Positions 23,936 through 37,082 of a stretch of DNA of 64,000 nt are shown here, one piece after another; the first letter of the stretch is position 1; each line of letters opens with the position of its first letter. A model generated the notes under the pieces. The model did no database searches, was not told the DNA's origin, and worked only from the letters and a program-made list of their open reading frames with translations. The stretch lies in assembly GCA_023105745.1 (NCBI GenBank), contig JALGQZ010000011.1, positions 15,591,975-15,655,974 on the forward strand, in the 5' to 3' direction. Source of the stretch: Austropuccinia psidii (taxonomy: Eukaryota; Basidiomycota; Pucciniomycetes; Pucciniales; Sphaerophragmiaceae). The translations under genes and the position numbers were made by a program.

Positions 23936-23951
23936 CACAGCCAGGCCCCCA
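23936..23951 (-). promoter_or_regulatory. Primer-binding site of Gypsy-1
   Basis: Three bases after the 5' LTR, on the minus strand, lies TGGGGGCCTGGCTGTG. It starts with TGG as required to pair with a tRNA CCA end. I cannot name the tRNA. Gypsy-3 has a similar TGGGTGCCCAGCTGTG at the same place. Confidence 0.6.
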
Positions 23952-23954
23952 AAA

Positions 23955-26561
23955 TGTCAGCTGGAGTCTATGTTGAAGCAGTAATTAGGCTATTTACAAC
24001 TAGAAATATGACTGTGACACATGGAAATAACTTTAAAATAGGAGTTTTAATTTAATATAACGGTTTATAATATAATAACAGGGTTCTACTATTGAAGAAT
24101 AGTGGTGGTGAGCGCTATTGAGAACCCTGGGTGCAGTCCTACCAGTTGGATTACTATAATAAGAGCTACAATAATGAAAATTATAATTATACCCTGATTA
24201 TTACCCAAGAGTAAAACTTTTTTGACAGTTTACTATGTAGGATATTCAAGGGCAGGATGAGGAAACAATTCTGGCTGTGAAAAGCCTCCATTTTATCCTG
24301 AAATGGGGTGGAAAGGGTGCTAGACCTTTCCACGTAGAGGAAGTGAAAATTTTTCACTCTCTAGGACTGGCTTGTGGTTTACAAACAGCCTGTATAGGCC
24401 TTATTGGGCTCAGATGTGGCTTTGAAACCACATCTGGGCAGTTTTCACCAATACAGGGTGAAAATTTTCATCTGGGGACCTCACAGCCTGATTTTGACAT
24501 GTATGACGCATAGAATGCTGTACAGAAGCTGTATGGGACCCTAGTATTGACTGACATATGAGGTATTGAAGGAAAAACAAGCTTCTCCGTCTATCTGACA
24601 CCTCATATTCATGGTTATGGGATATTATCCCATGGTAAGACTCTATTGGTCAGAATGTGGGATTTTGACCTTAAAACAGCTACAACTTTGTCAGTTCTTG
24701 AGATATCAACCTCAAAACTAAACCGGTGTGTATACCTGTATGTGTTCTACAAAATGGTACCTTATTTGATATGGTTATCATTAAATATGGCGAACTTAGG
24801 CCATGTACAAGATTTTTGTACATATGCATGTTTGAGGCAAAAAGCTGTATTGAGCTTGTTTGCCCCATAACTTCTGCTATAGTTGAGATATGAGGAAATG
24901 GATGAGACCATCAGGTAGCCCTTCTTTTGCGCTTTCCAAAAAGATCCCACTTTAAGTATCTCACACTAAAACTGTAGAAGTTAGTCAGAGGTGAATGTTT
25001 TGTTCACCCTTATTTGGCCTGATATTGGCCATAACTCCAGTAATATTGGGGCTAGCTCAGTTTGAATGGTACCATTGGATAGCCCTGGCTTATAGCTTCA
25101 TTTTGAATACCCATTTGATGGGGTTAAGCCTCTCCTTCTAGATTCTAGATGAGAGGTAAAAATTAAGCTTCTCCGTCTATCTGACACCTCATATTCATGG
25201 TTATGGGATATTATCCCATGGTAAGACTCTATTGGTCAGAATGTGGGATTTTGCCCTTAAAACAGCTACAACTTTGTCAGTTCTTGAGATATCAACCTCA
25301 AAACTAAACCGGTGTGTATACCTGTATGTGTTCTACAAAATGGTACCTTATTTGATATGGTTATCATTAAATATGGCAAACTTAGGCCATGTACAAGATT
25401 TTCTTACATATGCATGTTTGAGGCAAAAAGCTGTATTGAGCTTGTTTGCCCCATAACTTCTGCTATAGTTGAGATATGAGGAAATGGATGAGACCATCAG
25501 GTAGCCCTTCTTTTGCGCTTTCCAAAAAGATCCCACTTTAAGTATCTCACACTAAAACTGTAGAAGTTAGTCAGAGGTGAATGTTTTGTTCACCCTTATT
25601 TAACCTGATATTGGCCATAACTCCAGTAATATTGGGGCTAGCTCAGTTTGAATGGTACCATTGGATAGCCCTGGCTTATAGCTTCATTTTGAATACCCAT
25701 TTGATGGGGTTAAGCCTCTCCTTCTAGATTCTAGATGAGAGGTAAAAATTAAGCTTCTCCGTCTATCTGACACCTCATATTCATGGTTATGGGATATTAT
25801 CCCATGGTAAGACTCTATTGGTCAGAATGTGGGATTTTGCCCTTAAAACAGCTACAACTTTGTCAGTTCTTGAGATATCAACCTCAAAACTAAACCGGTG
25901 TGTATACCTGTATGTGTTCTACAAAATGGTACCTTATTTGATATGGTTATCATTAAATATGGCAAACTTAGGCCATGTACAAGATTTTTGTACATATGCA
26001 TGTTTGAGGCAAAAAGCTGTATTGAGCTTGTTTGCCCCATAACTTCTGCTATAGTTGAGATATGAGGAAATGGATGAGACCATCAGGTAGCCCTTCTTTT
26101 GCGGTTTCCAAAAAGACCCCACTTTAAGTATCTCACACTAAAACTGTAGAAGTTAGTCAGAGGTGAATGTTTTGTTCACCCTTATTTGGCCTGATATTGG
26201 CCATAACTCCAGTAATATTGGTGCTAGCTCAGTTTGACTGGTACCATTGGATAGCCCTGGCTTATAGCTTCATTTTTAATACCCATTTGATGGGGTTAAG
26301 CCTCTCCTTCTAGATTCTAGATGAGAGGTGAAAATTAAGGTTTATGCTCCGCAATAACTTTGAGCAGGAATAACTTTGTTATTCTTTGTCCTATGGTGAT
26401 GGGACTTGAATTTTCAGAAAGAGGTGATTTTCCTCTTTCCTTTGGTACCTTTTGAGCTGATTTGGCTCAGCTCCATGTTTTGGTGGTATCTTGGCTATGC
26501 CATTGGTTTATGGTATTTTGGCTGTCATGCTTGTGCTCTGGTTTTGAGTCACAGGCTGACA
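23955..26561 (-). repeat. Gypsy-1 5' LTR (2607 bp), expanded by a triplicated segment
   Basis: Ends match the 3' LTR. The extra 1170 bases are two additional copies of a 586-bp unit. Confidence 0.9.
24579..26336. repeat. Three tandem copies of a 586-bp unit inside the 5' LTR
   Basis: The units start near 24,579, 25,165 and 25,751; for example GGTCAGAATGTGGGATTTTG recurs at a spacing of 586. Units differ at only a handful of bases. The new joints read AAATTAAGCTTCTCCGTC. The third unit runs on into normal LTR (AAATTAAGGTTTATGCTC). Confidence 0.9.
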
Positions 26562-28745
26562 CTTGGAGTAAATTAACTAGTTGGCTGCATATTTTATTCT
26601 TTGAATAAGCCTTCTGAAATGTTTCAAAATCTCTTTTTTCAGATCTGATCAGGTCTTCCCTGGCATGGTGGTCTCTTTTTTTGAGTGCTCCTGTCTGCTA
26701 AGGTTGATCTCAACATTATTTAAGACACATTTGATAATTTGAATTGTCTCCTTAAATCAAATTTTATATATTCTATATAGATTATTTCCCTTTATCTGTA
26801 TAATAATCTGTATCAAAATTATCATTTTTTAATGATCATCTGAGGTTTTGTGAAATTTCCCTTCTTTGTAGATTATAGTCATGTTCCCTCTGTACTCCTG
26901 TATGGCTATTTGTTGTCTCAAGATATTTATGTTGGCTCTTTTAATATTTATTAGGGATTGGAGTCCAGTTCAGTCTGTGTAGACTTCAATGATTGAGTGT
27001 TCCAGGTAGTAGTGGAGTTTCTCTATTCCCCATACTAAAAAGAGGGACTCTGTTGGTGTATGTCCATATTGTGCTTTCTTTGGCTTGAAAGTACACTAAT
27101 TTTTTCTGATTAAGGACTTCTCCCAGTTGCTGGCTGAATTTTGAAATAATAGAAAGCTTCAATAGGAGTTCAAAATCTGACAAAATCAGGGCTAATGAAA
27201 TTTTGTTTTCATATTTTATGCTCCCATACGCTTTTCTTCTTTCTTTATTGTGGTCCAAAAACACATCCTTTGAGAACAATTTGTAGAGGCTACTTGCTAT
27301 GGGACTAACATACTTGATATAATTTCTGTAGTAGCTAGTAAGCCATAAGATGTGTTTCATTTATGGAAACCTCTTAGGTGCTGCTTTATGCAGTAATGCT
27401 TCTACGTTGTTCTGGTCAATATCTGGGATCAATTTTAATACCTGGTTCCCAATGAAAGTAGTTTTTGTTGACAAAAACCGCCCTTCCTGAGTGAAAGTGT
27501 CAGATTTATGGCTTTAAATTCCCCCAATACTCAGTCTAAGTGCTTGAAATCATATTCCCATTTCTCCGAGTAAATGATTATGTAATCAATATACACTAGA
27601 TATATCCTTCAAATATCTCTTGTTGAAACATATTCCCATGTGGTATGTCATTCTGAGTAGTTTTATAAAGTTTTTCTTGACTTCATTCTTCTTTAATCAT
27701 TTCACACAATCCATCTTAAATATAAATGTACCTTTAGCCAATTCGTACAGTGCATGAAGTATCCTGGGTATGGGTTACCTAATTTTTTGAACTAATCCAG
27801 TCCTCTGAAGTGTCCAAATAGACTAGATTTCTCATCATTCTATTTATTAGGAATGGAGTGGTAAATTCCACTTTCTTTTATATCCTATATTATTAATAAT
27901 CTGTGATTGCATTGTTTTGATAGATTTCCTAATTTGATTCATGATTTCCAGGCTTTCTGGTAGGGTGATCTCCTCACATTGGGTGCATAAGGCCTTTCCA
28001 CATCTATGAATATCTCTATTTCATGGAGCGAGTTGATAGGAGCTCATTAAAAATGACAAATGCAATACCATGGCTTTTGAGAACTCTGAGTACCTTCAGT
28101 TTTTGATGTGATTCACGTGATATATTATTCTTCCTTCAATTTTCAAAAGTGATGACTGTTGGAATTTGGATAATATAAGCTTCAAAGGAGAATATCTTTC
28201 TTTTGTATTTCCCAAATGTTAGGTGGATGTCCTTACTGTTACACATTTCTATACCATACATTCTCTGGGTTCCTGTTCCTAGTATAAAGCCCCTGCCTGG
28301 TGAATTGCCCAACAGTCAAAATTTTGTTTCAAGTCTAAAATTCCCCTTTGCATGTGGTACAATAATTTTTTGGTTATTTTCCCAAGTGAATCTGTTTTTC
28401 CTTATGAACATGTAAGGTTCTTTCCTTTAGTGGGTAGTACTGCTGTAATCCACTCAGGAATATTTTCATCCAGGTAGTTTCTGGTCATTTGAAAGCAGCT
28501 TTCTCCTTTGTCAATTATCAATGAACGTTTCTTATCATTAAATGATGACAACTTAGTTGGGGTTCCATTTATGTACCCTCACCCTTTGGTAGGTTACTAA
28601 GAATGTCTGCTCATTCTTGGTGTGTAGACTGACTGTTTCATTAGTGTCTCTATGGGGAATTCCATATTCAAGCTGGATGTCTTATATTTCCAAGTAGGTA
28701 ACATCTTTATAACCTACTATTTGGTCTTTTAAAGGTTCAAATTCA
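26562..28745 (-). pseudogene. Gypsy-2 protease, reverse transcriptase and RNase H remnants
   Basis: The minus strand keeps the order expected to the right of the Gypsy-1 insertion. RNase H to connection is at about 26,870-27,400 (TSYYRNYIKYVSPIASSLYKL, VFLDHNKERRKAYGSIKYE). RT is at about 27,400-28,130 and protease/linker at about 28,200-28,720, by nucleotide similarity to Gypsy-1 (TTCTCTGGGTTCC, TGTCAATTATCAATGA). There are many stops and indels. Only the RNase H part yields a frame longer than 100 codons (26,986-27,360). Confidence 0.7.
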
Positions 28746-28797
28746 CTATGTTATTGGTCCCTTTGGTTATTTCCCATACTTTCATAATAATACCATA

Positions 28798-30650
28798 TGT
28801 GTTGAGGTATAATTTCTATACCAAAATAAGCTTAATTGAATATAAAAATAGCTTTTGGGAAGTTCATAAAACAAAGGTCAGCAAATTGCCCAAAATATAT
28901 CATTTTCCCTTTGGGAAATGGTAAATGGCCTTTTTGTTTGCAAGTAAATCCATGGATTTAATGCCAAATTCTCTTTCTACACAAAAAATTACACAGGCTA
29001 CTTAAATGGGGTTAATTAGTGAAAACTAACTGTATTAGGTGCTGATATGGAGAATAATTCAATATCACATCAAAGAATTGTAAGAATGTTTGATTTTTCT
29101 CAATTTTGCACCAAAAAATTGGATTGAGAGAGATGTTATGTTATTTATACACTAAGAATAGTGTTATAGATGTTTGTGGCTCTTAAAACTACTGTATTTG
29201 TACATACAGGCTTCATAAAAGCATAGTTGATATCAGTATTTAAGCCTATATTTACAATTTTGACATGTAAATAGCTAAGGTGGACCAAATACATAACAAA
29301 GAGGCAGGGTCCCCAACTTTTGAGGTCTCCTAGACTTAGATCCATGTCTGATAATGGCATTTTCATTCTATCAAAGCCTTGTTGGAAGCTTGTAACAATT
29401 TTAAAGTATCATTAGATCATGCAAAAAAGAAAAGAAGCTGCTATTTTGCCCAGAGAATGAGGTAAGGAGCAAATCTGAATGCTGTTATTATTCCCATTAT
29501 TAGTCAAATTCAATATATGAACCTCAAAATAATAATTACAACCTCTTTTGGAACAGGATCTATTAATTTGTGTCATGGAAAGTAGCTACAACTATACTAT
29601 TTGCTTTTCTATGTAGTAACAAGGCATATTGTTCAAAAATTCATTAAAAAAACAATTCTTAACAAATACTTCTAAAATTTCCAGGGATTATGAAGAGTGG
29701 GATAATCCACATCAAAAAAAGAATAATTATGACTTCATCATTAAAACTCAAAGTATTACTAACAGTCCATTCTTTGATTGTTTCCCAAGGAAAACTGAAT
29801 GTTCAAAAATTCACAGAAAATACAAACTGTGATGAAATTTCCAATGGCTTTGAGAACATTGAGAAAGAAATGTTCACTCGGAAATGAAAGATGATTTAAA
29901 GTTCTTACTGCTTACTTTTTAACCATAAATGGGTTGGTAGTCATGTAAATTGGCTTAATTAAGTAATTGTGTTAATGTTACATGACCAAAAGTAATTTAT
30001 TAATTAATAAATTAAGTCAAACCTTTTCTCATTTTTCTCTAAGTAACCTTTCTGTGAGCTGTTTCAGACTGAAACAAGGCCTCCCATTTTTGTGTTTGAC
30101 AATATCATCCAATTATTTGGGGTTTTCACTAATAACAGAAAGTAAGTATTGCTTAAAATCATTATTAAGTATTCAAAGCGCTGTAAATCAATCGGAAAGA
30201 CTTTGAATAAAATAATAATATTATTTTGAACAGAGTTGAAATATTTATTTTATTATTCTCTTAGAAATAAATTATTGATGCCTTAAATAAACATATCATC
30301 TTTCAAATGAATTTACTCACCTTTTTGAAGGTATCATTGGAGTATTAGTGAGTATTGGATTTAATTATTAAAGTTTTTTCCTCCAAATTTGTAGTTTCTT
30401 TAACAGCTTATGAAAATTATTTTCCAAAATCCAGTTATCAAGCAAATGATCTAATATTATTTTAATAGCAAGTTTTCTCACTAAATAGTTCTTGTAATTA
30501 TTTCAAGTAGACAATTACTTATTGATTTTTTAATCACTAGTGGTGTATAAAAATTGAAAGAAGTGATTGGGAAACTCTTTATTTATTTAAGGGTATGATG
30601 CATTCATTGATTATATGTCATAAGAACAGTCATAGTACTTGTTATGAATA
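28798..30650. mobile_element. LTR-like insertion in Gypsy-2, inverted relative to about 35,250-37,082
   Basis: The segment starts TGTGTTGAGGTATAATTTC and separates Gypsy-2 protease from gag. Its reverse complement is collinear with the DNA ending at 37,082 (GAGGTATATTTTACATACC on the minus strand), over about 1.4 kb or more. No reading frame is conserved. The right end and target duplication could not be fixed, so the end given is approximate. Confidence 0.55.
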
Positions 30651-30679
30651 GTTATTTTATCCAGAGTTTCACTGTCAGA

Positions 30680-32810
30680 TTTCACACAGACTTTTTTCCC
30701 CTTCTGAGACCTCTTCATCTATGGAAAGTATTTTCTTCTGGAGTTTGAGAGCTCCTTTTAATATGAGTGTGATAATCTGCAATTGTGACATACATTACTT
30801 TTCTTTGAAATTTCCACCCCTTGATATCTAGGTCTATCCATAGACTATGGTCTAAGCTTAGGTTTATTGCTGAAGGTATTCATTTTGCATTCTGGGTGAA
30901 CCTTTAGAAATACTTTATCTGACTGCTTGCAAGGTATTCGCAATTTCATCCATGTTACACTGCATTTTGCCTCTGCCCATTATTGCATTCTCCAAGTCTT
31001 CTGGGAATTTTTCCAGTACCTTATGATTTTTCATTTCTGTGGAGATGTGGGGATCTATGGACTTCACTCTCTCTGACTGTCTCAGGCACCACTCAAACTT
31101 GTTTTTACCCACTGTATGTTTTTCATGGTATAAATACATAGTCTTTGGCTATGCCCATGTTCAATTTCTGTAACTATGTTTAAATTGGCTTTTTCACCAG
31201 ATCCATGGGTTTTTTAAATGTATTTTATAAATCTCATTATACCATATTTTGATATTATTCTTGGAAGCTGTGTTAAATCTTGAATTCTTTCAATATTAAC
31301 AGATATTAGGCACAGAAATGTGTAGAGTATTGAGGACATTAATATGCTTCATATGGTAATATTGACCTGTTCCTCATAATTGGGGCCATTTTGTCACTTT
31401 TGGGAGTTTCTGGAGGGCTTCTTTGTCATCATATCTCATGCCTTCTCCTTCTTGGGTACACATGATCTGGTTTTATGTCAGATGATGTATCCCAAGGATT
31501 CTATCTTCTGGGTTGGGGCAAGGTGGTACTGGTCTTGCGGCTTATTCCAATCTTGAGCTATTGATGGGATTTTTGTCGCATTAAGCAGAATTCCCTCAAA
31601 GGTTTTATTAACATATTTTCCTTGATTGTCCAGTTGATTTCTGATGTCCCTCTTAGCTTGGTTTTGTTCCTCCAAGTTTTTCTTGAGTTTACTATTGGTC
31701 AGCTCAAATTCTGACTGAATCCTATCCAATTTCATGGCCAGTCTTTTTAAACCCTTAACTATGAAGGAATTTCATTTCTGTGGTGATTTGAAATTCTTTT
31801 TAATCAGGTCCATATTGATATATCTGTATTCCATGAACTTAGCTCTATCAGAAATAAAGTTTTCTACTGATATCAATTCTTTTTGGCTGTGAAGTTGATT
31901 TGTTCTGTGTGTGAAGTGCATTATTACTCGAATTCAATGAGGGATGTATATCATCTGCTCTATTTACAAAATATTTAGGTACAATTACTTTGTTTTATTG
32001 GATAACCCATGTACTCATGCCATCAACTTCTGTATTATCTGGGCTTTATGCTTTTTCCTTTGTTTGAAGGGGTTTTGTTTGTCTTCTATCCATCTTTCCT
32101 ATTTTTAGGAGAAACGTGGGATCGGAAAAAACCTGCCCCTGGCTTTTGTAATCTTGATTGGTGTTCTGCTAGCCATGGCTGGTGTTCTTTTCCCACAATA
32201 TTACCTTATTGCAAAAATTTGGGCGCTTTCCACTGTTCTTCCATAGCTTGTATTTTTTCCCAAATGTCTTTCATTCTGGATTCTCTCTGTTCCAGAAATT
32301 GTTTCTGTCTTTTGGGGTTCCACTCATCAATTCTCTGCGTAAATTCCACCCAAGCCATGTTTCTGAGACATATCTTCTGAGTTGGGGGTCCAACCTCTGC
32401 CAAATGGGTTTATCAGTCAAATATTTTCCTCTCCATGTTCCATTAAAAAGTTTTCTTTGGGATTGGATGTATTTGAAGAACTTGGTGCAGGTTTGTACAT
32501 TCTTCTGTCTGAAGACCTCTGTTCAAGGTCAGGGGAATGTCATAATTGGGAGGAATTCTCTCAAACATTTCTCATCCTTTTATCACTGTGTACATTACTT
32601 GGTGTTTTTTGTCTTACAGATTTGGTTGTTCCCCTGGCTATCTCCTTGGGATTCCAAGTCTCTGACATTTGCAAGGGACACCTGAATCAGTTTTGGGGCT
32701 TTTCAGTCAACAGAAATTATGTTCAAGGTTATTTACCTTTGACTGTTGCTTGTAAAGATTTATGGTCTACTTCTTCAGCAAATATTCCTGTAGAGGCTGA
32801 AATTATTAAG
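30680..32810 (-). pseudogene. Gypsy-2 gag remnants
   Basis: On the minus strand, about 30,770-30,830 encodes a CHNC zinc-knuckle start. 30,915-31,139 has KFEWCLRQSERVKSIDPH and MDEIANTLQ, counterparts of WCLR and IAHTLQ in Gypsy-1. 31,478-31,735 is the coiled-coil part (KKNLEEQNQAKRDIRNQLD). 32,206-32,403 matches the first Gag (QKICLRNMAWVEF). Frames are broken throughout. Confidence 0.7.
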
Positions 32811-33184
32811 TAAAGTCATTTTTTTGTCACAAAAAACCAGAATGGGTTTACTTATGGTTGTTTCTCTAGGCTTTTTGATCCATTGGGTGGCTATGGGTGT
32901 TGCCCTTTTTTCTGACAATGAGAATTTTACTCTTCCTTCTCCGGCTGACATTCTACACAGGATATATCTTTTCAGATAAGGGCAGTGAAGGGCTCCTTTG
33001 CTACTGGGGCTCTATTGGAATATTTTTTTCTTTCATTAAAAAGAAAGAAAACACATTAAAAACTCAGTTTATTTGCACATTTCTTTGTGCCACAGCAAGG
33101 TTTATCAGACTATCCTATTATTTGAAGCTTAAAGTACAATTAACTAGTTAATTGTTGAATGGGAGTTTGGATTGCCCCCAAAAA

Positions 33185-33800
33185 TGTCAGGATGAGTCTA
33201 TGGAGAAGGTATAAGATATTAATTACAAGATTTAAGTTTAACTGTGACACATAGAAATGGAATAAGCCTAAAAAATAAAAGGTCTCTACTATTGGACTTG
33301 GTGTTGATGAGTATGTTCAAGGCCCTGGCTGGAGTGGTTATCAATTGGATTATTATAATTGAGAAGTTCATAAGTAATCTTATGATTGTATCCTGTTATA
33401 TACTAAGGATTAATTCTTTTCAATACAGTATCTCCCTGCAAGAAGAATATAATAAGATGATTTGGGTTTTTCCTACAGGTAAAAGAGTTCTTTTATTTCA
33501 AATGAGGATGGAAAGAGGTGATTTACCTCTTAACATGTTGATAAAGTGAAAATATTAAATCAGGTGGTTGCTTTGTGGTTCACTACAACCAGGAGAACCT
33601 GTATATGTGCTCAAAGAAGGTTTCATGTACACATATTAACGTTTTTCACCAACAAAAGATGCATTTTTGCAACAAAAAAAGTTCCAGGAATTTTCCACAA
33701 TCCAGGAAATGTCTAATGAGTCATTAATCATGTCTGGGTGGCCCTTATTACTCAAATTATGACGTATCAATGTACAAACATTGATTGGGGGCTTTAACAC
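33185..33800 (-). mobile_element. Gypsy-2 5' LTR, truncated
   Basis: The segment starts TGTCAGGATGAGTC, preceded by CCCCCAAAAA as in Gypsy-1, so a primer-binding site TGGGGGCAATCC lies at about 33,167-33,182 on the minus strand. Similarity to the 3' LTR (11,216 on) can be followed to about 33,790 (CTGGGTGGCCCTTATTA) and then stops. The rest has been deleted or displaced. Confidence 0.65.
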
Positions 33801-36800
33801 CTAATCTAAGGTTTGAATATGAAACAATCAGTAAAAATTACTAATATTTTTTGCTCATTTTACTCTGGAACTCCTAATGATAATGAATGTCAACAAACTT
33901 TATCTTTTTGGAATAATAAAATGAAAGAAACACATTCATAAATTACAATGAATATACTGTGGCTAATGATTATTGTTACCAACAATTGATAATTGTGTAA
34001 AAAACAGTTATTAAATGAATAAATAACAATTCATGACTAAGATCTCTCTAATATTAAACCTATTAGTCATCGTGAAATGCGACTTAGATTGTAGAACATT
34101 TTGTTGGAGAAAATATATGGGAGAAATATTAGAATAACATAAAATAACCTACTTTTAGCACTTAATACAATAATTTTGAATTATTTTATGCCTCAAGAAG
34201 TAATTAAAAATTATTTAGAATTGAGTTTCAATAACAAATATAGTTGAACATAACTTCTATAGTTTTCAACCAAATTTAGAGAATTTAAGAAAATTGAACA
34301 AAATTGATCAAATATCAATATAATCACCAAAGATGGAATGGTAAATACAGGTTATAGCTTTCTTATTTTAGAGTATAATGATTGTTTTTAAAGGACAAAG
34401 TTCTTTACCTTTTTATTTAATATGCTATTTGAATTGATTCATCTGAGGGAAAAGCAGAGGAAGTAGGGATCTTTGTATAGCAAAGATCCTTCCATCCAGT
34501 GATAAGATAACTCCTATCAAGCTTTTAATGATTCTATAAAATTTCAATGAAGCTCAATTTAAGATCTGGTGTTAATCAAATCATTATAAAATCTTTCTAT
34601 CTCAGTATTGTGCCATATTCTTAAATTGTCACCATAACATAAATTGGTTTACCTCTTAAGCTGAGAAAAGATTTTAGCCTTGTGGATTAAGGTAGCATTC
34701 AGCATAAAAGACCAACATCCACAAATTTTATCTCCTAATAAACTGTTAAACATAAATTAAATTAAAGTCAAAGTTGAGGAATGATCAATTTTATGTGTTA
34801 TCTTTAATCATTTATCACTTGGCCTTTTTCATGCAATTGCCATCAATAAGGCTAGTTCAAACAGCTTTTAATATACTTATGAAGTGGGAACAAGGGAACT
34901 ATTATATAATAAAAAAACCATATCTTTGATCATTTTCCTTGTGAGTCATCTTTTATATCAAAATTTCCCATTTCAAAATACCTATCATGCTTTCATGGAG
35001 TCATGTCTTGAATATCATCATAAATTCTTAGTAATTATTCACATATCAACTAGGAGACTCTACCTATCTACTTGATCTTGAGTTGGGATCACTTTTGGTG
35101 GTAAGTGGTCAACTGGTCTTTCTATTTTTGATTAATTCCTGTTTTGTATTGGTAACCTTATTTATAACTTTAAGAGTAAATTTTATATATTTCTCTTTAC
35201 TGTGCCTTTGTGGTAACATTTATTTTGGATCAGGGCTTGTAAATTAGTCTTTCATCAGTTAGGAGCTAGAAACCATCAATATAATCATCATTCCAACTAT
35301 ATTAGACATTGAAACAGGTAAAGATTTATTAAATATAAAGTATTATTATTATAGTGCTTCTTAAGGATTCTATTCTTAATTAATCTTAAATCAAGGAATT
35401 GAAATAATAGAAATTAGATTATTGTTGTAATCACCAATCATAAATTTTCTTATATAAAATTTTTGTCTTAAAATGTCTTTCAAAATATCACAAACTTCAA
35501 GAATTAAGCTAAATCACTCACCAATACTCCAAAAAACTTATTAAAGATAAAATTCAATAAATTTGACGGATAATTGTGAATTTTAAAGGATTCAAATGGA
35601 TTCATAACAGTATTAAAAAAAATATAGCTGATTTCTATGACTTCATGTCTTTCTAATTGATTCTGAAAGCATAAAACACTTAAGAAATAGCTTTAACTAA
35701 TACTTGTTGGTAATAAAGGTATAATTGATTAATGTGATGATTTGGAAAAAACAGGAAGAGGAGGCCTCTTTTGAGTTCAAGACAGCTGACAGAAGCATTC
35801 CATGGAGCAAACTGAAAACCCAGTGAGTGAGAAACCAATAAACCTTCTTGGATTATTGATTTCATCATCTGTTGCCACGTAAGATTATCATAATTACCTA
35901 ATTGATGCTTTTATGTGACTACAAACTCATTTATGGATAAAAATAAAACAAGTATCAACTTTAAATCTTCTTTTATCACACAAAAAATAATTGATTTATC
36001 AGTTTTATCAATTTTATTGGAAATTTGATGACAGAGTGAATTTTCTGTGAATTTTTAAAGATTCAGTATTTCACATGGAATCATCAAAAATGGACTGTGA
36101 GTAAAACTTGGAATTTATTTATAAAAGTTTAATTTGCTTTGGTTTTTAAATCAACTCTACAATTTTTAATTGGTCCTGAAAGTTTGAGAAGGACTAATTA
36201 ATAATTGTATTTTCAATGAGTTTTTGAAGTTTTTACCTCATTTCTATGTAGAATTGCAAATAGCAGTATATGGCTGGTTGCTATGAGGTAAATCACTGGA
36301 TACTAGTCAAAAAAGGTCTTAATTAATCTTTTGGGGTTTATCCATGATAAATAATTAAGAACTGACATGGTTACAGGAGTCTACGTTGCTCTTTACCTCC
36401 TTGGCATGTCAAAATAGCAGGTTATTTGCCATTTTCTTATGATATAATGAAGTTTTTACTTGGTTACCAAGTTCCCAAAAGGTTTTAGTATACTAATTAG
36501 GTCAAGGTCGGCCATGGATCAAAGCTTTGGAGCTGTCCATGCCTCAAAGGCCTCAAAAGTTGGGTACCCTGGCTCTCTTTGATGTCTTTTGTCACCCTTG
36601 ACTATTTTTTACGTCAAGATAGAAATTCAGGCTTAAATTGAGACATCCAGTATGGGTGTACCAAAATTTTATATAAGAATACCATAATATCAAGTTCCAA
36701 ATACATGCATAACACTATTCTTAGTGTATATTTAACATGGAATTTCTCACATTCCCATTATTTTGGCATGAAATTGAGAAAAACAAAATTTTTCACAGAT

Positions 36801-37082
36801 CTTTTATGTGGTACTCAAGTATTTTCCATATTGCCACCTCAAAGAGTTTATTTAAGTTTATTCACTCTATGGAGCTACCCTAGGTGAAATTTTGTGTAGA
36901 ATCCAAATCTGGCCTTGAATCCATGGATTTACTTACTCAATAAAAAGTTATTCATCTTTTCTGAGATCAAAAATAATGAATTTTTAATATATGCATGACT
37001 TCTGCGTTATGCATAGTTCAAAGTTTATTTTTAAGATAATTGTGGCCTATTTCGGTATGTAAAATATACCTCAAGGCTCACA
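33800..37082. repeat. LTR-like and unclassified AT-rich DNA
   Basis: The right part (about 35,250-37,082, ending GGCTCACA) is the inverted counterpart of the insertion at 28,798-30,650. I cannot assign 33,800-35,250; it has no coherent frame. The junction at 37,082 abuts the Gypsy-3 integrase remnant directly. Confidence 0.45.

Larger units (their letters stand above)
15683..26561 (-). mobile_element. Gypsy-1: structurally complete Ty3/gypsy (chromovirus-type) LTR retrotransposon
   Basis: Both LTRs start TGTCAGCTGGAGTC and end CACAGGCTGACA. Between them on the minus strand are a primer-binding site, gag, a second gag/pol frame in the order protease, RT, RNase H, integrase, chromodomain-like tail, and a polypurine tract. 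Flanking pentamers are CTTAA (15,678-15,682) and CTTGG (26,562-26,566), a target duplication degraded at two positions. The element sits inside Gypsy-2, whose integrase is split between 15,682 and 26,562. LTR-to-LTR divergence looks like roughly 6% over the first 380 bases, so the insertion is not recent. By memory the protein closely resembles Austropuccinia psidii polyproteins. Confidence 0.9.

Noticed and set aside
23936..23951. Naming the primer tRNA of Gypsy-1, including the tRNA-Asp-like copies in this window
   Set aside because: The primer-binding site does not match the 3' end of the tRNA-Asp-like sequences and I cannot identify another tRNA by eye.
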